In this document: positions 7,601 to 13,479 of the stretch, piece after piece
Numbering within the stretch: the first letter of the stretch is position 1
Layout of the letters: each line of letters starts with the position of its first letter
Source of the DNA: Acanthaster planci
Taxonomy: Eukaryota > Echinodermata > Asteroidea > Valvatida > Acanthasteridae
Assembly (NCBI RefSeq): GCF_001949145.1
Contig: NW_019091652.1
Location: forward strand, 91,410-104,888
Length of the DNA stretch: 13,479 nucleotides
Reading direction: 5' to 3'
The notes under the pieces: generated by a model
Database searches by the model: none
What the model saw: only the letters and a program-made list of their open reading frames with translations
What the model was told of the DNA's origin: nothing
Made by a program: the position numbers and the translations under genes

Positions 7601-9375
7601 GTCTGCAGTTGACATTAGTACTGTATTTTTTTTCATCAGAGAGCCTGGATTCTGACAAGACCCGATTTCAAGTGGAGCTTGAATTTGTCCAATGCCTGGC
7701 CAATCCTCACTATTTAAATTGTAAGTATATAATAATTTGGTCAAAGTTTCAGTTATTTACTTCTTTGTATTACCCACATTGTGCAGTTATCGTAATCAGT
7801 TGAAACATGGTTCAGCATGCACATTTGCAGATGTTCTCAACATTTTTACCCATATCTGTCTCTTTCTGTGTATTTCCTTTAATTTTAGTCATTGCACAAC
7901 GAGGATATTTCAAGGATAGCAAGTTTGTCAACTATCTGAAATATTTACAGTATTGGAAAGAGCCACAGTTTGCCAAATACCTCAAGTAAGTTGTGAGCTG
8001 GAATATTGCAGTTCATCCTAATTTTTATTCTTGTTTCCCTTTGCATGATGTGATTGTTTCCAACAGTGATTTCATAACAGTTTTTATTACTTATTGAAAG
8101 ACAATTAGGGAAGGAGAGGAAATCCTTGACTGTGTTGCTGACAGTAACGATGGTATTGTAAATTGTACCTGAGAGAAGAAGGCAGTGTTGGACTGGTAAT
8201 TAATGAACAAGTCTCAAATTTTATTTAAGTCTTACAATGAGTCCAGTCGCTAAACACTGAGATCAAGTCAGGTCCTGTGAGATACTTTGAAATTGTCGAA
8301 ATAGGTTGCCTGGGTTTAATACGAGGCTTTCAGATGCTTGATAAGCAAGCATACTGGGCCTTTTACCAGTTCTGAGCATGCAGGTGGTGTTCTGAGCATG
8401 TATGCATACATGAGTTCTAAGTACTAGCAATACAGTGAAAAAGATCAGTATATCGGCTGCCCCATCATCTCAAACTGTTACTTGTCCTATTGTGTTCAAA
8501 TATTTGTGACTCCATTTGACTTTAGGTAAATACTCTACTTGACTCTTTTTTGTCTAACTCGACTCAAGTCACGACATTAGAAGGACACCACTCAAGTCAC
8601 AAAAATTAGTGACTCATTACAGCTCTAAACCTCTGATACACACATGAACAGTAGTAAAATGATGGTATTGTCGTAGCAGCTGTTTCTACATGTAAGTTGT
8701 ATACACATGGTAATCCTTACCTCATTCACTTTGAAGTTGATATACATGTATACCAATCCAAATGACAGAAGCAGGTGATTGTTTTGATATTGGTTTAGTC
8801 TCCTGACAACCCCCCCCTTGTTCTCCTTTCAATTGCATGCCATTTTGAACTTGGGAAGATAGATGAAGTTTTTTTAAATTCATATTTCCAATTGTTTGAA
8901 TTTTAGTTGTAGTTTCCTGAGAGTTCATTTTATTTAGTGGCACAAAGAATGTGGCAATACTCGCTGATCAGTATTGCTTTGTTCTTGAAATCTGCTGGGA
9001 AGTTGAGGTTTATTTCATGTATGGTTTGTTGCAAAGTGTTTAGTTGTATATTTTGTGATTACAATTCACAGATATCCCCAATGTCTTCACTTTTTGGAGC
9101 TTCTACAATATGAACATTTTCGTAAGGAACTGGCCAATGCACAATGTGCACAATTTATCGATGACCAGCAGCTGTTACATTGGCAACATTATACTAGGAA
9201 ACGCATGCGACTACAACAGGCTGCAGCTGAACAGTTCCAACAACAGCAGCAGCATCAGAAACAACAGCAGATGCAGCAGCAATTGAGACAACCACCACCA
9301 CAACAGCAGCAACAGCAACAACAAGAACAGAAACCATTGCAGCCTGTACAGCAGAACCAGCAGAATCCAAAATGA
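4650..9375 (+). CDS. MED31: Mediator complex subunit 31 (MED31/Soh1), four coding exons
   Basis: The CDS joins 4650-4689, 7640-7720, 7889-7985 and 9072-9375: 522 nt, 173 residues plus TGA. The conserved MED31 core covers roughly residues 22-122. Visible blocks include RFQVELEFVQCLANPHYLNF (22-41), AQRGYFKD (43-50), FVNYLKYLQYWKEP (53-66), YPQCLHFLELLQYEHFRKEL (74-93) and HWQHYTRKRMRLQQ (109-122). These are close to the vertebrate protein as I remember it. MED31 is a small nuclear helical subunit of the Mediator middle module; in yeast it contacts the N-terminal part of MED7. Mediator couples transcription factors to RNA polymerase II. The N-terminus (1-21) is divergent. The C-terminus (127-173) is a Q-rich tail, making the protein about 40 residues longer than the human one (about 131). 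All introns are GT-AG, and the split codons (14, 41, 73) rebuild conserved residues. The core is certain; the first exon is the least secure part. Confidence 0.95.
4653..4662 (+). promoter_or_regulatory. YY1-type motif overlapping the MED31 start codon
   Basis: The sequence ATGATGGCGGC matches the YY1 consensus AANATGGCGGC except at one flanking base. In many animal genes this motif lies just after the transcription start and supplies the initiating ATG followed by Ala codons, exactly as seen here. It therefore supports both exon 1 and a nearby start site. Binding is inferred from the motif alone. Confidence 0.45.
4852..4969. repeat. Inverted repeats with internal 16-bp palindrome
   Basis: ACCGCTCGTAC at 4852-4862 and GTGCGAGCGGT at 4959-4969 are inverted copies differing at one position (wobble). 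Between them is a perfect 16-bp palindrome, CTACTAGGCCTAGTAG (4888-4903). The spacing (about 118 bp overall) fits a MITE-like unit, but no target-site duplication was found. Confidence 0.4.
4997..5045. repeat. 22-bp imperfect hairpin in intron 1
   Basis: Arms 4997-5018 and 5024-5045 both carry TTCGAAACCC or its complement at the base and surround a 5-nt loop. There are four non-Watson-Crick positions, three of which are G-T wobbles that still pair as RNA, plus one C-A mismatch. An outer A-T pair and a wobble extend the stem. It lies immediately before a second hairpin (5051-5088). Confidence 0.75.
5051..5088. repeat. Second tandem hairpin with palindromic core
   Basis: AGAATC at 5051-5056 is complementary to GATTCT at 5083-5088. 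Inside it, GCGAAC at 5062-5067 pairs with GTTCGC at 5071-5076 across a 3-nt loop; GTTCGCGAAC (5071-5080) is itself palindromic. With the preceding hairpin it forms a structured block, probably part of a small non-autonomous repeat. Confidence 0.55.
5301..5910 (-). pseudogene. Non-LTR retrotransposon reverse transcriptase fragment (CR1/L2/jockey-like), degenerate
   Basis: Read on the minus strand from about 5910 to 5301, the conceptual translation follows the C-terminal half of an invertebrate non-LTR reverse transcriptase, as found in CR1, L2 and jockey elements. In order: a DCTLTE segment just after the place of the catalytic aspartates; an LVQWSEVNN segment; a segment with INFMRDPPAPP and LLGVHIQEDLK; then an intact 99-codon stretch (5600-5301) with VYKQYLCPLLEYAVPLWN, HERVQKRSLKLILG and ELCLKFA. 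It is dead: the recognisable pieces lie in three frames, with several in-frame stops (one TAG at 5672-5670 where a Trp normally sits). The catalytic YxDD-like motif reads LND, and no endonuclease or 5' part is seen. It lies antisense in MED31 intron 1. The exact clade is not settled. Confidence 0.82.
6060..6120. repeat. 11-bp inverted repeat with 39-nt loop in intron 1
   Basis: CCCAAGTTTTT at 6060-6070 is a perfect inverted copy of AAAAACTTGGG at 6110-6120, with weak extension inward. It is probably the trace of a small repeat. Confidence 0.4.
7054..7146. repeat. Near-perfect 40-bp fold-back (inverted repeat) in MED31 intron 1
   Basis: The left arm 7054-7093 and right arm 7107-7146 are reverse complements over 40 positions, with one mismatch (7076/7124), one T-G wobble (7058/7142), and a 13-nt loop (7094-7106). 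The arms contain TCAAATCAAGTC and TTATCTCTCTTAA. A stem this long and clean is typical of a fold-back MITE or recent inverted duplication. In the MED31 pre-mRNA it would form a stable double-stranded stem. No flanking target-site duplication is obvious and there is no coding content. Confidence 0.9.
7640..7720 (+). CDS. MED31: MED31 coding exon 2
   Basis: This 81-nt exon encodes residues 14-41 (split codon at each end), including FQVELEFVQCLANPHYLN, the first conserved MED31 block. The acceptor is a T-rich tract ending in CATCAG (AG at 7638-7639). The donor is a consensus GTAAGT at 7721-7726. The exon ends in phase 1; its last base T joins TC of exon 3 to give Phe41. An AG two bases further in (7640-7641) would break the phase with exon 1. 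Confidence 0.95.
7889..7985 (+). CDS. MED31: MED31 coding exon 3
   Basis: This 97-nt exon encodes residues 41-73, including IAQRGYFKDSKFVNYLKYL and QYWKEPQFAKYLK, the most conserved part of the family. The acceptor follows a long pyrimidine tract (CTTTAATTTTAG, AG at 7887-7888). The donor is GTAAGT at 7986-7991. The exon ends in phase 2: AA joins A of exon 4 to give Lys73. Intron 2, upstream, is only 168 bp. Confidence 0.95.
8186..8625. repeat. GACTC/AAGTC-rich degenerate repeat tract in intron 3
   Basis: Short words GACTC, GAGTC, AAGTC and TGACT recur, densest at 8505-8620 (for example GACTCAAGTCAC and ACTCAAGTCAC about 30 bases apart). Such phrases are common in dispersed repeats of marine animals. 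There are no clear unit boundaries, so this is a composition-based call. Confidence 0.3.
9072..9375 (+). CDS. MED31: MED31 coding exon 4 (end of core and Gln-rich tail)
   Basis: The 304-nt coding part of the last exon encodes residues 73-173. The acceptor is CACAG at 9067-9071. Residues 74-122 complete the conserved core (YPQCLHFLELLQYEHFRKEL, then NAQCAQFIDDQQLLHWQHY and RKRMRLQQ). Residues 127-173 are low complexity: 28 of 47 are Gln, with one uninterrupted run of eight and a PPP. The runs mix CAG and CAA, which usually limits slippage. The stop is TGA at 9373-9375. The minus-strand open frame over this exon is a shadow of the CAG/CAA repeats (read as Ala/Val-rich). Confidence 0.96.
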
Positions 9376-10045
9376 GGAATTCGGAATAGATGCTCTGGAG
9401 CTTAGCAGTCTGTGATTTCAAAGACTGGACATTTCTGGTCAAATGCAATGTTCTGATGCATTCCAGATTGAGATATAATTGTTGTTCCTCCAAGACTTCA
9501 AGTCTCAGGACTGAGCATCTGAACTGTTCCTTCTTTTTTTAACCCAGTAAAGAAGAAATATGACCTACCCTGTTCAGACAGCCTCCAGAGGGGGTAAATT
9601 TGTGGAACTTGGGTTTAGGAATGTTAATTGTCCAGGATACAGCACCCCCAAAAAGGTACTCAACACTACTAGGTCACCCATACATATAGGTTTTTGAAAT
9701 GTTGGGCAAATCTGGAAAATGTTAAGTTTATATTAGTTGATGTACAAAATTGTATATGTATATTGAAGGGAGAGAACAGATTGCTTGATCACCCTTTGTA
9801 GGAACTCATACAGGCTTGTAGACTCCTGTTTCCATCATAATGTGTAAAATTAAAGAATCCATGCTTCTAAACACACTTCAACACCACCCACTACCAGTTT
9901 GGTCACTTATCGACATTCATCCAAAAAGCAGAATTTGACCTAAGGCTAAGGAAAATTGTGTATGTTATCCTTCCAAAAGTTTCATCTTGGGAAAATGTTT
10001 GAGATTTTGTATATAGGTTTACAATAAAGGTTTAGTTTTTCGGAC
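9376..10045 (+). other. Likely MED31 3' UTR
   Basis: This AT-rich non-coding sequence follows the stop codon on the last exon. It contains an ATTAAA variant at 9849-9854 and the first canonical AATAAA at 10023-10028, followed within about 30 bases by a GT/T-rich stretch (CCTTTTGTGTAGG) of the kind expected downstream of a cleavage site. Length and end point are inferred; the transcript could continue to the AATAAA at 10629. Confidence 0.5.
10023..10028 (+). terminator. Candidate poly(A) signal for MED31
   Basis: Canonical AATAAA 648 bases after the MED31 stop, with a T/GT-rich region 25-35 bases downstream. It is the first canonical hexamer after the stop, so it is the best candidate for the main 3' end. 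Confidence 0.5.
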
Positions 10046-10565
10046 CTCCTTTTGTGTAGGACTTTCCAACAAGATACGTTTATGCCAAACCATAGGTGTG
10101 CATTTGATATTAACATGTTGAGAGCAAGAGTTAATGGGAGGGGCTTATTTCGTGGGAGTCATACATGTCATATGTTACCTTTGTGTTGAGACATGAGACC
10201 AACCACTAAAAACTAATTCAGTATTAACTACTTGTTCCTGTGTAATTTTCAATTCCCATTTTGAGTGCACTGCACTTCCCCAAATATTTCTTTTTTTATT
10301 TCCATTCTTGTACATAACAACTGAAAAGCATTTTCACCCAAGACTTACAATAAGGCCATGCCAGACATGTTAAATTGACTGGGCTATACAGCAGGCAATA
10401 ACACATTTAGTACTTCCACCATGCATAGCTTTGAGTCTTATCAATAACACATAAGTCTATATGAAAACCATTAGCTTGAGCTGTGTTCCTATTGCTCTAT
10501 GCTCCATGTAACAAGAAGGAACCGTCTTAGGATTGCAGGCAAGTAAATAGGCCCCAAATAGGCCT

Positions 10566-10649
10566 CTGATGACATCCACACCGCTCTTATGTGTGTTTTT
10601 TCTATGGTGCTCAACGGACCGTGATGTAAATAAAGTGTGACGTCATCAG
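10566..10649. repeat. Short inverted-repeat (MITE-like) unit with AATAAA and CRE
   Basis: CTGATGACATCCACAC at 10566-10581 matches the inverse of GTGTGACGTCATCAG at 10635-10649, allowing one base bulge and one or two changes. The unit is 84 bp. The right arm contains the perfect CRE octamer TGACGTCA (10638-10645), and an AATAAA lies just inside it. The structure fits a small non-autonomous terminal-inverted-repeat element; no coding sequence is present. Confidence 0.45.
10629..10634 (+). terminator. Alternative poly(A) signal inside an inverted-repeat element
   Basis: AATAAA followed directly by GTGTGA. It lies in the right half of the inverted-repeat structure 10566-10649. It could serve as a distal MED31 3' end or as the end of a transcript from the element; the sequence does not decide. 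Confidence 0.3.
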
Positions 10650-11795
10650 CACATGTAGAGTCAAACTGTCTGCACTGTGAAAATTAGCAATCCACATATT
10701 CATTTATAGTTTGGTATAAATGGTACTGGGGAGTTTGTGAAACATTTAAAAAGAAGGGTGCTGGGAAACGATCGGCAGGGATGTCAGCGTATGTTTCTGA
10801 GAAAATTTGGACAAAACTGTTCTGATGGACNGGTTGTTTCTGGTGGATAATTAAAAATCTAATTGGTTATCCTGCTAAAAGTTAAAAATCAATTGAAATC
10901 TGGAGGACCCGACAATCCATTGTTTAATTTGAGAGGCCTCAGGGACCTCGGTTGCTCGCAACGGGGCTCTGACTCGGAACTTACGCGGCTTGAATTAGTG
11001 CAGTGCGCCCCTACGGACATTGTCAATGTCATGACGCACACTTCAAATGGAGATTTCAAAAAACTTTTTGACATGGCAATGATGAGGAAATACGCTATTT
11101 TTTGTTTATCTTGAGTAGCTGAGAAGCCTGTATTTTCTCATGATTTTTAAAAAAAATTGTTAAAGCATGGTCAGATGTAGCATTTCTACCTCCACTAAGT
11201 AAACGCGCAACGTGTATGCTGTGGTTTAATAATGCTACATACAGGGCTATCTTTGGTTGTGGCTGCCATGCGCCATGCCACTTCGTGATATGAGAAAGGT
11301 GTCTTGTTTGGGTATCAGTCTGAAGCCGTTATTCTTGGAAGTGGGAGGTTTGGGTACTGAACACAATTTCCGCTGGTCCCGAGGCGCTGCTTGCTGTGGT
11401 GTATGGTGTCAAATTGCATACACGAGTACCAATCCTCCGTATCGCACGTTAATCAACAAAATTAAACATTGCTAACTTCTTGTATACATGTACATGTATA
11501 TCGTTCGACACAAACTAGATGGGCCCAGACGTGCTGCTATGACTGGACGGCTGATATGTTGCTGAGTTACTTCGATAAATGCGTCTTGTTCAGGAACAGC
11601 CATATATTTTAGATTGCCTTGGGCACGATGCTCCTGACATTTTCTTACGTCAAGTGATTTGTAAAGTGAAATCTTCTGTACTTTGGAAGGAAGGTAAAAA
11701 CTAAGTTGAGTGTAAAACCAATAATTGTCGAATCATGCCAAACGACGCGCCAGTCATGCCAGTGATTGGAAGCAGGTCAACTAGCAACTCGTAGT

Positions 11796-11825
11796 CATGG
11801 TAGTGGTTGTCTGAGTACTACCATG
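11796..11825. repeat. 9-bp perfect hairpin
   Basis: CATGGTAGT at 11796-11804 is inverted at 11817-11825 (ACTACCATG) with a 12-nt loop. It is short and isolated in DNA with no gene. Confidence 0.35.
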
Positions 11826-12718
11826 GAGCTATAAAATTAAACTCTACGAATAAAATCGCCTCTTAAACGTTGATTGTGAATTTGGGGACCACCCACGTTT
11901 TTTTAATCTGTCATGTCTGTCAATTGTCTGTGCAAAACTGGTCATTCCCCAAAACGTTAACAAAGGCAACCAATGCAATGCTGTCTGAACTGCCCCTACC
12001 CTGTTTTTTTGAAATTTCAAATCGTAAATTGTGAGAAAATGTGACTTTTCTACTGATAAACCAGCCATGCAAACTTGACTTCACCATGTGTTGTTTTAAA
12101 ACACCCACAGTTTCCCTTCATAATTTCACTCCAAACTTGAACCCTGCCCTATAGTCATTTACCTAGGGGAATTCAAAAGTTAAAATGTAGGCTAGGTCTC
12201 CCAATTTTGGAGTTCTAGAACCATTCATTGGTCTTCTGTACCATTTATTGATTTCACTCAAAGTATATGTAGCTACATGTATATCCCAATCAAAATCCTC
12301 ACGTTTTCACCTGGACCCCCAAATTTAGTGTTCCATACCTTTTTAGCACCCTTTTCCTTCGTGTGTAATAAGGAAACAGTCCTTTCTACGAGATTGACAT
12401 GATTAAAATGGCTATTGTTCTGCAACCTTAATGCAACTTCCAAATTCTGTTGTTACCAGTTACGGCATTGCACAGTCATGACAGTCATTTCCAGTCTGCT
12501 GGTATATTAGCTAGATTCATGGAAATTTCACAATGGCATAGTTATTGGCCAGTTATTTTATCATCACTGATAATGATGTCTTCTCGAAAGGCTTTGAATT
12601 TGCATTTGCAAATGATACTCTTCCACCTACATAAGGCTTCTAGAACAGAAGTTATGATAAATATATGTGCACCAAAATACATTTTGATATGCAATAATGC
12701 ATGCATGTACATGTACTA

Positions 12719-12754
12719 GCCTAAAGATTTGTGATCTTTTAGGCATCTTTAGGC
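12719..12754. repeat. Short inverted and tandem repeat
   Basis: GCCTAAAGAT (12719-12728) is followed by two inverted copies in tandem, ATCTTTTAGGC (12734-12744) and ATCTTTAGGC (12745-12754). The left arm could pair with either one. Confidence 0.4.
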
Positions 12755-13479
12755 AGTTAATAAGATATTGGAAAATAACATGCAGTTCCAAATATCTGTA
12801 TCTTGTATACAGTGTGGAACTTGAATTGGTGGGGGAGTAAACCAGAATTTCTCCTGACCTTGGGGGATGGACTTGCAGCACACCCCCCATTATAACTGTG
12901 GATTTGAAATTATAACAATAACGTGTTAAGTTAATTAGTAATAACCATCACGTTTCAGTTTTCTTTATGCAAATCTAATCAAACATGTACATTTATGCAT
13001 GGAAGAAGGACACAGAAGGAGTTTGAACTGCCCGGGCTACAACATCTGGCCAATTACCACTTTCTGGCATACCCGGTATGTCCATAGCCAGAGCGCAGCG
13101 CACGCCTGCAGGGCACGCCTGCTACCCACCACCTGTTTTGCAACCATAAGCTCCCTTTGTACCCCATGATCGTCGCCGCAATTTTTCGTTGGTAATCTGC
13201 ATCCCTAAAACATTGTGTATTGCAGTATAGGAAGTTGAATATTCATGCCATCGTTGGTGCTTGATATGAACCGACAACATCATCAAATGTAGTGTTTGTG
13301 CAGTTGCTTTTATTAGGCTGTATACTTGAAGTGTTCATGAGCAGTTGTTGCCCTTATCGAACGCTTTCTTCTGGACTTCTTTTAGGAATAAATAGCCAAG
13401 CTGTTTGTAAGATTTTGTGTTTTGTTTGAATCATTTTTATTATGGCATTTGTACAAAGGCGTATTTTATGCAATTTCAC

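Larger units (their letters stand above)
10650..13479. other. Downstream region, no gene recognised
   Basis: Short open frames (10863-11114 +, 11257-11475 +, 11844-12068 -, 12450-12719 +, 12627-12890 -) show no family I recognise, and no flanking splice signals link them. TACATGTA is frequent here (11485, 11491, 12274, 12708). One ambiguous base lies at 10831. A C/G-richer patch at 13085-13130 has two copies of GGCACGCCTG-like sequence but no assigned role. Confidence 0.45.

Noticed and set aside
9194-9493. 99-codon minus-strand open frame rich in Ala and Val
   Set aside because: It is the reverse complement of the MED31 CAG/CAA tract and reads through its 3' UTR.
11257-11475. 72-codon open frame on the + strand with several Cys and Trp
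   Set aside because: No recognisable domain, no splice context, and it starts at a non-canonical position within non-coding DNA.
4803-11533. Shared ATGGGCCCAGAC at 4803 and about 11519
   Set aside because: The match does not extend into the flanks, and it contains a common palindrome; likely chance.

Overview
This is animal genomic DNA: AT-rich, with long non-coding stretches, GT-AG introns, and no operons or prokaryotic gene packing. One gene can be named with confidence. It is MED31 (Soh1), a subunit of the Mediator complex middle module, on the + strand in four coding exons: 4650-4689, 7640-7720, 7889-7985 and 9072-9375. All three introns start with GT and end with AG. The split codons join in phase into one 173-residue protein with a complete MED31 core and a glutamine-rich tail. 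The palindrome TACATGTA is heavily over-represented, a CR1/L2/jockey-like non-LTR retrotransposon remnant is present, and MED31 resembles the vertebrate protein closely. These point to a non-vertebrate, probably marine, animal (echinoderm, hemichordate, amphioxus or mollusc). I cannot fix the phylum from this window.

Layout. Positions 1-2550 are AT-rich intergenic DNA with no recognisable gene. Positions 2551-3291 are a CpG-richer block that looks like an LTR or other dispersed repeat: TG...CA ends, an internal AATAAA and a CTCF-like core. It runs into a very GC-rich patch at about 3396-3480. Positions 3541-4440 are again featureless, then comes the presumed MED31 promoter and short first exon. 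Intron 1 (2950 bp) is full of mobile-element debris: a cluster of imperfect hairpins at 4852-5088, a minus-strand reverse-transcriptase pseudogene at about 5301-5910, and a near-perfect 40-bp fold-back at 7054-7146. Intron 2 is 168 bp and intron 3 is 1086 bp; intron 3 has a GACTC/AAGTC-rich repeat-like tract.

Downstream of the MED31 stop codon (9373-9375), a likely 3' UTR runs to an AATAAA at 10023. A second AATAAA at 10629 lies inside a small inverted-repeat element that also carries a perfect CRE octamer. From 10650 to the end I see no supportable gene, only short inverted repeats and unassigned sequence, plus one ambiguous base at 10831.

I did not find a new multi-gene system. The more interesting signals are the fold-back structures in intron 1, the TACATGTA enrichment, the three-ATG/YY1-type start of MED31, its glutamine-rich tail, and the possible transposon-supplied poly(A) signal and CTCF-like site.
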